Shown one piece after another: positions 23,777-31,859 of a DNA stretch of 36,416 bases (position 1 is the stretch's first letter; the number at the start of each line of letters is the position of its first letter). This stretch comes from an uncultured Bacteroidaceae bacterium (GTDB lineage Bacteria > Bacteroidota > Bacteroidia > Bacteroidales > Bacteroidaceae): positions 1-36,416 of the forward strand of contig CAJOLC010000023.1 in the NCBI GenBank assembly GCA_905235305.1. The letters are read 5' to 3'. The notes below the pieces were generated by a model. The model was not told where the DNA came from. It ran no database searches and was given only the letters and a program-made list of their open reading frames with translations. The translations under genes were made by a program, and so were the position numbers.

Positions 23777-25591
23777 CCGGCTGAGCATCTCTGTCAGGCC
23801 GTCGTAGCTGGTCTGCAGGATGGCCTTGGCCCGCATGATGCGCAGGCCGTCGTCGGCAGGTTGTTCCATCATCACGGCGTCGCCGGTGATGTCGTATATG
23901 CTGGTGCCGGTGCTGTCGGAGAACAGTACGCCGGCGGGATAATTGCAGTAGACGAACGGATAGGTATAGGTGCGGCTCAGGACGTTGCGGCTCCAGGGAT
24001 ACTCATCATGCCGGATGCCCATTTGGGAGAGCAGGGTGGCCGCTATGTCGCTCTGGTTCATGAGGACCGACATCCTGCGCGGCTCGCGTATGGCCCCACC
24101 TGTCCAGAGCATCGGGGCGTGGAAGAAGCCGGGGTCTTTATAACTCTGCTTGTAGAGGAATCCATGGTCGGGAATGATGATGACGAGCAGGTTCTGCCAT
24201 TGCGGAAGCTGCCGGAGCGAATCCATCATGCAGGCGACGCTGTAGTCGGTATAGGCGAAGGCATTGAGCTTCTCGTCCTCGAGGCGATGATAGGGCACGT
24301 CCCATGGCTCGTGGCTCGACAGTGTCTGCGCCACCAGGAAGTGGTGTCCGCCCTCCCAATTGCTGATGAGTTGGCAAGCCTTCTGCAGGGCAACGCTGTC
24401 ATTGACGCCCCAGGAGCTGCTCTTCTCTTCGCTGCTGAAGGCGGTGTCGTCGTATAGATTCCGGAACTCCATGTCCTCCAGGAACTGACGCTTGCCCATG
24501 TTTGTCATCGCGCCGCCGTAGAAGTAGCCCGTCTCATAACCCTCCCTGCCCAGACTCCTGGCAAGGGATGGGAGCGCCGAATGGAACTCAGTTTGTCTCA
24601 TCAAGCCCAGGTCCGTATAGCTCAGCCAGCCGCAGAAAGCGGAGACGGTGCCTCGGTCGGTGCGGAAAGAGTTGCTGTAGTAGTTCTCCCAAAAGATGCC
24701 TTCGGGGATGAGGCGGCTCAGGCCGGGCGCCACATCAGGAATGCCGCCCAGCTCCTCCACGAAGCGACTGCCGAAGCCCTCGAGGAAAACGACCAGGATG
24801 TCGGGCCGTTGCCGGTTGAGAAGGGTGTCCTGTATGTCGTCGGACGGCTCCGGATAGAGTCCCTTGAAGTAGTCCGTCCGGTCTTCCTCCGAGAGGAAAT
24901 CATAGCGGCCGGCATAGTTGTCGGACAGATGGACGCTGCTGGCAAAGGCATAGACGGCGTTGACGGCAGCATGGTCGGCAAGCTGCGTCGGGTGAGGCTT
25001 CGTGGTGTAGGCATCGCCTTGACGCATAAAGCACAGTCCTGAAACTATCAGGAAGAGCCAGATGATGCTGATGTTGCGCATCCAGAGGCGTTCCGGATTG
25101 CCCGTCGGAAGCGTCTTCGGCGTCAACAGGATGCAGGGGATGATGGTCCACAATGCAAGCAAGAGGAAAGCCGAAGCGCACAGGATGATGAAGGAAAGGC
25201 TGACGCTGTTGGTGGCTCCCTCGGGAGAAGCAGCATAACTAAGCACAACCGTTCCCAGCTTGAACTGCCAGAATTTGTACATCACGGCATCTGCCACGAT
25301 GATAGCAGCTACGGCAAGTCCCATCAGGATATAGTATGAAGTGAGCCACGCACGCAGCCTCAACACCGGACGCCTCAATGCAAGCAGCCCAACGAGCCAT
25401 GGAATGACGAGCAACATGGCTGCCACCATGAGGTCGTGTCCCACGAAGCCCCGCCAACAGGCACCTGCTGCATCCACAAACGAGAGCTGCTCTATCGGGC
25501 GATTATTCAGGATGAACCCCACCCTGCCTATCAGGAAAACGATAAGCAAATGGCAGTAAAGGTACTCAAGAAAGTGTATGCTTCGCTTCAT
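23759..25591 (-). CDS. LTA-synthase-like sulfatase-family phosphotransferase
   Basis: The 610-residue protein has about five N-terminal membrane helices (residues about 10-190) and a periplasmic alkaline-phosphatase-fold domain of the LtaS/MdoB type. E271 in VVFLEGFGSRF, T311 in SFRTDRGTVSAFCG and DH in VIIIPDHGFLY are the expected metal and nucleophile residues. Gram-negative members transfer phosphoglycerol or phosphoethanolamine to periplasmic or surface glycans. The acceptor here is probably the product of the neighbouring locus. It lies 57 bases before the ABC exporter start and 13 bases after the RNase H gene. Confidence 0.85.
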   Translation of the reverse strand: MKRSIHFLEYLYCHLLIVFLIGRVGFILNNRPIEQLSFVDAAGACWRGFVGHDLMVAAMLLVIPWLVGLLALRRPVLRLRAWLTSYYILMGLAVAAIIVADAVMYKFWQFKLGTVVLSYAASPEGATNSVSLSFIILCASAFLLLALWTIIPCILLTPKTLPTGNPERLWMRNISIIWLFLIVSGLCFMRQGDAYTTKPHPTQLADHAAVNAVYAFASSVHLSDNYAGRYDFLSEEDRTDYFKGLYPEPSDDIQDTLLNRQRPDILVVFLEGFGSRFVEELGGIPDVAPGLSRLIPEGIFWENYYSNSFRTDRGTVSAFCGWLSYTDLGLMRQTEFHSALPSLARSLGREGYETGYFYGGAMTNMGKRQFLEDMEFRNLYDDTAFSSEEKSSSWGVNDSVALQKACQLISNWEGGHHFLVAQTLSSHEPWDVPYHRLEDEKLNAFAYTDYSVACMMDSLRQLPQWQNLLVIIIPDHGFLYKQSYKDPGFFHAPMLWTGGAIREPRRMSVLMNQSDIAATLLSQMGIRHDEYPWSRNVLSRTYTYPFVYCNYPAGVLFSDSTGTSIYDITGDAVMMEQPADDGLRIMRAKAILQTSYDGLTEMLSRRPIEE

Positions 25592-25604
25592 CTCACCAGT
25601 CTAT

Positions 25605-26036
25605 TTACTTTTTCCTTCCGAAGTCGGCAGGTATCTCGCCCCATTCCTCCGTGTTCCACTTCAGCACTTCTGCGTGCTTGGGGTTCGCCCAAAGCCAGTT
25701 CTCAGCACGGATGACGAGGTCGAGCACCTGTGCTGTCTTGGCATCGCGCTGCAGTGTGGTCTTCGCCTTTTTGTTCCGCACCCACGCCATCCCGCTGACG
25801 CTGTCGCTGTAGACCTTCATTTGCCAGCCGTTCTTCTTGATGAGCGCGAGGGCATGCACTATGGCAAGAAACTCGCCGATGTTGTTTGTGCCAGGTATCG
25901 GACCGAAGTGGAAGAGCCGCTGCTCATTGCCGAGATACACGCCCTGATACTCCATAGCGCCCGGATTACCACTGCATCCTGCATCGACAGCTATGGCGTT
26001 GAAGTCGACCTTATCCTTTAGAAGTTCATAGTCCAC
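25605..26036 (-). CDS. Ribonuclease H-like protein
   Basis: The 143-residue protein has the RNase H1 fold with its four acidic residues: D18 in VDAGCSGNPG, E55 in GTNNIGEFLAI, D78 in VYSDSVSGMA and D138 in IPADFGRK. It would cut the RNA strand of RNA-DNA hybrids. Many Bacteroidetes RNase H1 proteins carry an N-terminal viroplasmin domain, but this one starts only 17 residues before the first catalytic aspartate and lacks it. The leader has a 12-base A run and repeats shared with the nfeD leader. Confidence 0.85.
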   Translation of the reverse strand: MDYELLKDKVDFNAIAVDAGCSGNPGAMEYQGVYLGNEQRLFHFGPIPGTNNIGEFLAIVHALALIKKNGWQMKVYSDSVSGMAWVRNKKAKTTLQRDAKTAQVLDLVIRAENWLWANPKHAEVLKWNTEEWGEIPADFGRKK

Positions 26037-26041
26037 CTTTT

Positions 26042-26168
26042 TCTATTTACAATTTTTTTTTTTTCGATTTACGATTTATTTACGATTGTATTATTCCTCC
26101 TCCGCTCAATTCTGTTCGATAGTCAATTAGCAAATAAATCGTAAATAGTAAATCGTCGAATAGTAAAT
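26042..26168. repeat. Inverted AT-rich repeats between argS and the RNase H gene
   Basis: CGATTTACGATTTATTTACG (from 26065) and the inverse AAATAAATCGTAAATAGTAA (from 26132) are related inverted arms of about 23 bases, of the same 11-base family as the array before nfeD. A run of 12 T (26053-26064) lies next to the left arm. In the leftward transcript this could fold into a hairpin followed by an A run in the RNase H leader. Confidence 0.6.
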
Positions 26169-26172
26169 TATG

Positions 26173-27975
26173 TTACATTCGTTCGGGCACCTCGATGCCG
26201 AGCAAGCCCATGCCGTTTCTGACGACCTGTCCCACTGCAGCCGAGAGCATGAGCCGAACTTGTCTCTTGGCCTCGTCCTCTTCTCCGAGCACGCTGAAAT
26301 CGTGGTAGAACTGGTTATACTCCTTAACGAGTTCGTAACAGTAATTGGCTATGCAGCTCGGGTTATAGTCCTGCCCTGCCTGACGCACCGCTGTTTCAAA
26401 GCCTTGCAGCTTTTGGATAAGGCTGATCTCCTTGTCTGCGAGTTCAACCTTGACGGCATCCGTGTCGCTGAGGGCAATAGTGCTGTTCCACTTCCTCAAT
26501 ATGCTTCGGATGCGGGCATAGGTGTACTGGATGAATGGTCCTGTATTGCCGTTGAAGTCGATGCTCTCTTCCGGATTGAACAACATGTTCTTCCGCGCAT
26601 CGACCTTCAGAATGAAGTACTTCAAGGCACCGAGGCCTACGATGCGGGCTATCTCCTGCGCCTCCTCGTCGGTAATGCCTTCCAGCTTGTTGACTTTGTC
26701 TGCCGAGAGTTCCTTCGCATCCTTTATCATCGTGGCAATCAGGTCGTCGGCATCCACGACGGTGCCTTCCCTGCTCTTCATCTTACCGTTTGGCAGCTCC
26801 ACCATGCCGTAGGAGAAGTGCACGAGGTCCTTTCCCCACTTGAATCCAAGCTTATCGAGCAGGATGGAGAGTACCTGGAAGTGATAGTTCTGTTCGTTGC
26901 CCACGACGTATATCATCTTGTCGATGGGGAAGTCCTGGAAGCGTAGCTTGGCTGTGCCAATGTCCTGCGTCATGTAGACACTTGTGCCATCACTGCGGAG
27001 CAAGAGTTTCTCGTCGAGCCCCTCTCCCGTGAGGTCAGCCCAGACGCTCCCGTCTTCGCGACGATAGAAGAAGCCCTTCGCGAGGCCTTCCTCTACTTTT
27101 TCCTTGCCCTCGAGGTATGTCTCGCTCTCATAGTAAATCTTGTCGAACGAGACGCCCAGTGCTTTGTATGTCTCGTCGAAGCCTGCATAGACCCACTCGT
27201 TCATCTTCCTCCAGAGGGCCCTGACCTCAGGGTCGTTCTGTTCCCAACGCACGAGCATCTCGTGTGCCTCCTTGATGAGCGGTGCCTCCTGCTTAGCCTG
27301 CTCCTCGTCCATTCCCTGCTTCTCCACGAGTTCCTTTACTTCTTCGCGGTAGTGCTTATCGAAGGCCACGTAGTAATCACCTATGAGGTGGTCGCCCTTC
27401 TTGCCAGATGAATCGGGCGTCTCACCGTTGCCCCACTTCAGCCATGCCAGCATGGACTTGCAGATGTGGATGCCTCGGTCGTTCACGATATTAGTCTTGA
27501 CCACCCTGTTGCCATTGGCTTCCATCACCTGAGCCAAAGCCCATCCGAGCAGATTATTGCGGACGTGTCCGAGGTGGAGGGGCTTGTTTGTGTTTGGCGA
27601 GGAGTATTCGATCATGACGAGCGGACTGTCGTCTCGGACGGGCAGGAAGCCGAACTTGGGGTTCTCATAGATGTCCCTGAGCAGACTTATCCAGCTCTGC
27701 GAACTGATGCTCAGGTTGAGGAAGCCCTTCACGACACTCCATCCGCTGATGACCTCCGGCATCTTCTCCTTCAGGCGTTCGCCTATCTCGCGGGCCGTAG
27801 CGTCGGGAGCCTTGTGGCTCATCTTGGTGAAGGGGAACACCACGAGCGTTATCTGCCCTTCGAACTCAGGCCTTGTCTGCTGCAGCTGCACCATGCCCTC
27901 GGGCACCTGCTGGCCGTAAAGCTCCTCAGCAATGGCCTTCACGGCCTCGGTTATCTTAGTCTCTACATTCTTCAT
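26173..27975 (-). CDS. argS: Arginyl-tRNA synthetase
   Basis: ArgS charges tRNA-Arg. The 600-residue class I enzyme has the N-terminal Add1 domain (EFEGQITLVVFPFTKMSHKA). Its HIGH-type motif is SSPNTNKPLHLGHVRNN, its KMSK-type motif is GKMKSREGTVVDADDL, and a C-terminal anticodon-binding domain begins near FIQYTYARIRSILRKW. The ATG at 27975 is preferred over a TTG four codons upstream. It has its own promoter at 28025-28032 and begins the long leftward block. Confidence 0.96.
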   Translation of the reverse strand: MKNVETKITEAVKAIAEELYGQQVPEGMVQLQQTRPEFEGQITLVVFPFTKMSHKAPDATAREIGERLKEKMPEVISGWSVVKGFLNLSISSQSWISLLRDIYENPKFGFLPVRDDSPLVMIEYSSPNTNKPLHLGHVRNNLLGWALAQVMEANGNRVVKTNIVNDRGIHICKSMLAWLKWGNGETPDSSGKKGDHLIGDYYVAFDKHYREEVKELVEKQGMDEEQAKQEAPLIKEAHEMLVRWEQNDPEVRALWRKMNEWVYAGFDETYKALGVSFDKIYYESETYLEGKEKVEEGLAKGFFYRREDGSVWADLTGEGLDEKLLLRSDGTSVYMTQDIGTAKLRFQDFPIDKMIYVVGNEQNYHFQVLSILLDKLGFKWGKDLVHFSYGMVELPNGKMKSREGTVVDADDLIATMIKDAKELSADKVNKLEGITDEEAQEIARIVGLGALKYFILKVDARKNMLFNPEESIDFNGNTGPFIQYTYARIRSILRKWNSTIALSDTDAVKVELADKEISLIQKLQGFETAVRQAGQDYNPSCIANYCYELVKEYNQFYHDFSVLGEEDEAKRQVRLMLSAAVGQVVRNGMGLLGIEVPERM

Positions 27976-28024
27976 CCTTATTTCCAAATATCTTAATTCC
28001 TTATTTATTATATAATGTGCGCTG

Positions 28025-28032
28025 CAAAGATA
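28025..28032 (-). promoter_or_regulatory. -7 box of argS
   Basis: TATCTTTG followed by GCAGCG on the minus strand lies about 50 bases before the argS ATG. No TTG is seen at -33. Confidence 0.5.
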
Positions 28033-28203
28033 CGAAAAAAGTGACGAAGGACGAAAGAAGAGGGAATAATTATTTGCTTAAATCGGGGGAATGGAACATG
28101 AGGCGGAGAATAATGAATCAGGAAACGCCCGCCAGAGCGTCGCACCATATCCCTTAGTTTCCTGCTGTCTGCATCACTTTATCTCTCAATTTCCAAATCT
28201 CTG

Positions 28204-28330
28204 AATCACCCGCCCCATGCACCTTGCTTCCTGCACCCTTCACTATGGGTTGCTTGAACATACATGTATGTGCAATTGAATGTACATGTATGTGCAATTG
28301 AATATACATGTATGTTCAAACAACCCACTA
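28204..28330. repeat. Composite palindromic repeat, copy 1 (22-bp TACATGTATG array)
   Basis: TACATGTATG starts at 28261, 28283 and 28305, exactly 22 bases apart, within the palindrome CATACATGTATG and joined by CAATTG linkers. The outer ends GGGTTGCTTGAACA (from 28247) and TGTTCAAACAACCC (to 28326) are inverted, so the whole 80 bases can fold back. A C-rich preface (CCTTGCTTCCTGCACCCTTC) also recurs in copy 2 at 30490-30600. The other parts of this 555-base gap hold the argS and CapA promoters and nothing else I recognise. Confidence 0.8.
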
Positions 28331-28461
28331 CGCTGCATCGGGCGACGCGGCTGGGAGAATAAGGGATTTTAAAACTGAGAAATTGGGAATTCAGGAGTGT
28401 GAAAGATGATGTTCAGTGAAATAAATCTTCATTCCTTACGCTCTATTCTTCACTTTTTTAC

Positions 28462-28469
28462 TATATTTG
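28462..28469 (+). promoter_or_regulatory. -7 box of the CapA-like gene
   Basis: TATATTTG followed by CAATGG fits TAnnTTTG and lies about 60 bases before the chosen start. No -33 TTG is visible. Confidence 0.45.
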
Positions 28470-28530
28470 CAATGGGAAATTGAGATATTAAGTGATTTAG
28501 GAAATAAGTGATCCATCAGAAATTAAGACT

Positions 28531-29658
28531 TTGGGAAAAATAGAAATCAAGAGGTTCGTGGGCTATGTTTCCATAGTGATGCTGACGATGTGCCCTGCTG
28601 CTTCGGCATGCGGACGCGCGGACGCGGCTGGGGGGACAGTGGCGGACAGCTCCGCCAGGGCAGATTCTGCCGAGGTGAAACTCTCGTTGTTCTTCGCGGG
28701 CGACCTGATGCAGCACATGCCGCAAATCAATGCAGCCCGCCAGCAAGACGGCTCCTACAACTACGACGAATGCTTTGCCGGCATCAAGAAGGAGGTGGAA
28801 CGCGCCGACGTAAGCATCGCCAACTTCGAGACAACGCTGGCCGGTCCGCCCTTCAGCGGCTATCCTAAGTTCTCTGCTCCCGACGATTTCCTCAGAGGCG
28901 TCATAGATGCCGGCTTCGACATCCTGCTTACGGCCAACAACCACTGCGTCGACACCGGGCGGAAAGGAATAGAGCGTACGCTGACGATGATGGATTCCCT
29001 GGGCGTCCGACACTTGGGAACCTATCGGGACATCCGCGAGCGAGAGGAGAACTATCCCTTCGTGATCGAGAAGGAAGGCTTGCGCATCGCCCTGCTTAAC
29101 TTTACTTACGGCACGAACGACCTGCCTGTGCCTGTGCCTTTCCACGTGAACATGATGGACACCACCGAGATTGCCGCCGACCTGGAGAAGGCCAGGGCGA
29201 TGCATCCTGACGTCATCATCGCCCTGCCCCATTGGGGCGAGGAGTATCAGACACTACCCTCGAAGGAGCAGAGAGACATGGCCGAGTGGCTGATGAAGCA
29301 TGGTGTAGACCACATCATAGGCGGCCATCCTCATGTGGTGCAGCCTATTGAACTGCTGGACGAGGGCAGGAGCCTGATAGCATGGTCTATGGGGAATCTG
29401 GTAAGCAACCAGAGTAAGCCCTACACTTATGGCGGCTATATGGTGCGGATGGAGGTCGTTAAGAAAGGTGGCGAGGCAGTACTCTCCGACCATGGCTATA
29501 CGCTCTATTGGGTGAGCCGCCCGCCTGATAATGGTTACAGACACCAGCACCGCATCCTTCCCATCGACTTTCCCGACTCGCTGCTCACTGCCAAGGAGAA
29601 AACGCTTCGCAATACCATTCGCAGTGGCATGCAGAAGATCCTGAAAAAAGAAGATTAA
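28531..29658 (+). CDS. CapA-like lipoprotein (metallophosphatase fold)
   Basis: The roughly 375-residue protein belongs to the PGA_cap/CapA family. Blocks include LSLFFAGDLMQHMPQI, ADVSIANFETTLAG, GFDILLTANNHCVDTG, DVIIALPHWGEEY and HIIGGHPHVVQPIE, the histidine- and aspartate-rich calcineurin-like site. In Gram-positives CapA helps make poly-gamma-glutamate capsule. In Bacteroidetes its role is unknown, and no capBC genes are nearby. No in-frame ATG precedes the signal region. A TTG at 28531 gives a good lipoprotein signal with a lipobox-like ASAC, so it is preferred. A GTG at 28558 or ATG at 28579 are alternatives. Confidence 0.82.
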   Translation: MGKIEIKRFVGYVSIVMLTMCPAASACGRADAAGGTVADSSARADSAEVKLSLFFAGDLMQHMPQINAARQQDGSYNYDECFAGIKKEVERADVSIANFETTLAGPPFSGYPKFSAPDDFLRGVIDAGFDILLTANNHCVDTGRKGIERTLTMMDSLGVRHLGTYRDIREREENYPFVIEKEGLRIALLNFTYGTNDLPVPVPFHVNMMDTTEIAADLEKARAMHPDVIIALPHWGEEYQTLPSKEQRDMAEWLMKHGVDHIIGGHPHVVQPIELLDEGRSLIAWSMGNLVSNQSKPYTYGGYMVRMEVVKKGGEAVLSDHGYTLYWVSRPPDNGYRHQHRILPIDFPDSLLTAKEKTLRNTIRSGMQKILKKED

Positions 29659-29659
29659 G

Positions 29660-29746
29660 CAAGGGGCGAGGAGCAAGGAGCGAGGGGCAAGAGAATACAA
29701 ACTGCCCGGCAATTCTCTTGCTCCTCGCCCCTCGCCCCTTGCTCCT
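29660..29746. repeat. Long hairpin repeat, GAGCAAGGGGCGAGG family, copy 1
   Basis: AAGGGGCGAGGAGCAAGGAG and more on the left, up to GCAAGAGAAT, are inverted on the right as ATTCTCTTGCTCCTCGCCCC and GCCCCTTGCTCC. The loop is ACAAACTGCCCGGCA. The two arms fill the gap between the convergent CapA-like gene and the secreted-protein gene, so it may act as a two-way terminator. The loop recurs in inverted form in the 35764-35860 copy and in part at 30815-30829. Confidence 0.7.
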
Positions 29747-30328
29747 TTACTTGGTACGGGTCAGTTTGAAGTTCGTACTCTTATCCAACTTCCCATAGAG
29801 GTACTTGCCGTCGCTGGAGAGGGTGAGGGTGTCTCTGTCCTTGCCTTCGCCATAGATGACGAGGTTGCCCTTGACGATATACTGCATCTTCTCGGTGCTT
29901 GGCATCACCGCAATGGCTGCCTTCAGTGCATTACGCTTTGCCCAGCCGATGCCGGCCTTCTTCAAAGCTTCGTCGTCTACCTTCATTTTCGTCTGCATCG
30001 CCATATCCTTTTCTGACTTGAAGGTCACGGTTACGGCTACCTTCATTCCATAGAGTATCGCTTGAGCCTGCTTTTGGGCTTCCTCGGTTTCCTTCTTTAA
30101 CTCAGCCTTTTCTTCAGCAGTCAGCTTGCGACCCTTCTTCTTCTCTGCCTCAGCAACCTCTTTTTTGATATCAGCATCAATATCAGAGCTAAGTTCTTTC
30201 TGTATATTCTTCATCTCACCGGCCATGATGTCGGGATGATGATAGACACGCCCCACGAGGTCTTTCTGTGCACTGATCGAGGCGGCGAAACACACTGCCA
30301 GCACGATGCAAGAGAACAATCTTTTCAT
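29747..30328 (-). CDS. Secreted protein of unknown function, Lys/Glu-rich
   Basis: The 193-residue protein starts MKRLFSCIVLAVCFAASISA, a signal peptide cut near AQ. Residues about 35-85 are a charged helix (KKEVAEAEKKKGRKLTAEEK) that may form a coiled coil. The rest looks beta-rich and ends GKYLYGKLDKSTNFKLTRT. I do not recognise a family with confidence; the C-terminal form recalls small lipocalin-like Bacteroidetes domains. The ATG at 30328 is chosen for the signal peptide. The promoter at 30392-30422 is close upstream. Confidence 0.65.
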   Translation of the reverse strand: MKRLFSCIVLAVCFAASISAQKDLVGRVYHHPDIMAGEMKNIQKELSSDIDADIKKEVAEAEKKKGRKLTAEEKAELKKETEEAQKQAQAILYGMKVAVTVTFKSEKDMAMQTKMKVDDEALKKAGIGWAKRNALKAAIAVMPSTEKMQYIVKGNLVIYGEGKDRDTLTLSSDGKYLYGKLDKSTNFKLTRTK

Positions 30329-30391
30329 TTTTCTTAGTATAAGTTTCTGCGATTTACGGATTACCTTTGGCATTCATTGCCTATTCGACGG

Positions 30392-30422
30392 CAAAGATAC
30401 GACTTTTTTCCGGAACGGGCAA
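30392..30422 (-). promoter_or_regulatory. Promoter of the 29747-30328 gene
   Basis: On the minus strand TATCTTTG (30392-30399) has a TTG (30420-30422) exactly 20 bases upstream. The leader to the ATG is about 60 nt. Confidence 0.6.
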
Positions 30423-30489
30423 ATGCTTCGTCGGATATTTTCATGAGATGGCGTCGTGCGCTCCATTATCCCGAACCGGTCATTAATTG

Positions 30490-30600
30490 CCCCTTCATCA
30501 CCCGCCCCTTGCACCCTGCTCCTTGCTCCCTTCACTATGCCTTGCTTGAACATACATGTATATTCAATTGCACATACATGTACATTCAAACAACCCTCCC
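30490..30600. repeat. Composite palindromic repeat, copy 2 (two 22-bp units)
   Basis: CGCCCCTTGCACCCTGCTCC, CCCTTCACTATG, CTTGAACATACATGTAT and TTCAAACAACCC occur in the same order as in copy 1 (28204-28330). TACATGTA starts at 30553 and 30575, 22 bases apart, so this copy has one unit fewer. It sits in the 623-base gap between divergent genes. That gap otherwise holds two promoters, a G-rich tract and the partial hairpin copy at 30815. Confidence 0.75.
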
Positions 30601-30814
30601 TGCCATGTCTGCTGACGCGGCAGGTTGGAGGGGGGTAAAAAACAGGGGGGAAGGGCAAGAAAGGCGTAGGGCGACCTGCTCGGGATTGTCGTATGTCGCC
30701 GGGCGCATTGTAATTCCTCGGGCGAAGCATCCGTATTCCCCGATTCCTTCGCCCTGATTCTTGTTCCTCCATCCCGATATTCAGCCTCGCAGAAAGGCTT
30801 GCGGCAAACATTTG

Positions 30815-30829
30815 CAAACTGCCCGGCAA
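30815..30829. repeat. Partial copy of the hairpin repeat loop
   Basis: CAAACTGCCCGGCAA is identical over 15 bases to the loop of the hairpin at 29660-29746. No full stem surrounds it here. Confidence 0.4.
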
Positions 30830-30856
30830 GCTGCGAATTATTGCAAACAAAAAAAC

Positions 30857-30887
30857 TTGCAGCATTCCGCATTTTATCTTACCTTTG
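30857..30887 (+). promoter_or_regulatory. Promoter of the 30952 gene
   Basis: TTG (30857-30859), 20 bases and TACCTTTG (30880-30887) match the full consensus, about 65 bases before the ATG at 30952. Confidence 0.65.
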
Positions 30888-30951
30888 TACCGACAAAACG
30901 CTGAAACACGCTTCGAGAACAAACATACATCTTTAATTTAATACAATCAAC

Positions 30952-31836
30952 ATGAAGAAAATCCTATCCACATGCATTCTGCTACTCATCGCAGTAATGG
31001 CCAGCGCGCAAGTCAAAGTTGCGCCGAAGTTGAAAAAGGGCGACAAGAAGGTCTACGTATCAGAATCCGTCACCACCATCGCCGGACAGAAACCCATCAC
31101 GATTACCTCCGAGACACGATACAAAGTGGCCCGGAAAACAGCCGACGGCTATGTGCTCGACGTCGTCACCACCGATGTGCAGACCGATGCAGACAAGGAC
31201 GACATGATGGGACGCACGTTTTCCCTGGCTACAGAGGTAATGAAGGACGTGCGGATAACACTGGCCACCGACAAAGACGGCAAGGTGACTAAAATCCTGA
31301 ACTACGAGGAAGTCAAGGACAACGCCGAAAAGGTCATCGACAAGATACTGAAGGAAGTGCCTGCCACACCAGGCTTCTCGACGGAAGTCATTAAGGAGCA
31401 GATAGCAGGGCAGATCACCGAAGAGTCCCTCCTGAAACAGATGCAGATGAACCGCAGCCCGCTTGTCCTGAACGGCAAGACTATCACCACCGGCATGGAA
31501 GACGAATACCTCGACCAGCAAGGCATAAAGATGAAGCGCACCTACACCGTCGGCGATGCCGGCACAATACAGGCCGCCTCCACCATCAACCTGACAGGCG
31601 AGGAACTGAAGCAGATGATCCTTGCCCAGATAAAGAAGGTGGTGCCCGAACAAACTGACGTGATTCAGCAGAACATCGACGCCATCATGGAAAGCGGAGT
31701 ACTGAAGTTCAGGATGGACGTCAAGGATGTCTACACCATGCAGGCAGATGGATGGGTGAAAGAAATCACGTCGGAAATGAACAGCGACACGATGGGACAA
31801 AAGGCGAAGGTCAGCAGCACCATACGCCTAAAGTAA
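30952..31836 (+). CDS. Secreted protein of unknown function
   Basis: The 294-residue protein begins MKKILSTCILLLIAVMASAQ, a signal peptide cut after ASA. The mature part alternates short beta stretches (VYVSESVTTIAGQKPITITS, YVLDVVTTDVQTDADKDD) with helices and ends TSEMNSDTMGQKAKVSSTIR. The layout resembles periplasmic Bacteroidetes proteins of the DUF6263 kind, but this is a weak impression. The membrane HTH gene follows 23 bases on, so they may be cotranscribed. Confidence 0.7.
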   Translation: MKKILSTCILLLIAVMASAQVKVAPKLKKGDKKVYVSESVTTIAGQKPITITSETRYKVARKTADGYVLDVVTTDVQTDADKDDMMGRTFSLATEVMKDVRITLATDKDGKVTKILNYEEVKDNAEKVIDKILKEVPATPGFSTEVIKEQIAGQITEESLLKQMQMNRSPLVLNGKTITTGMEDEYLDQQGIKMKRTYTVGDAGTIQAASTINLTGEELKQMILAQIKKVVPEQTDVIQQNIDAIMESGVLKFRMDVKDVYTMQADGWVKEITSEMNSDTMGQKAKVSSTIRLK

Positions 31837-31859
31837 TAAAACACACAACCCCGCACAAG

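Noticed and set aside
22862..24457. A 531-residue plus-strand reading frame opposite the ABC exporter and LTA-synthase-like genes
   Set aside because: It spans two confidently assigned minus-strand genes and is rich in His, Asp and Gly, as expected for an antisense shadow of GC-biased codons.
30374..30922. A 182-residue minus-strand frame between the two secreted-protein genes
   Set aside because: It runs through the composite repeat and both promoters and has no protein-like composition.
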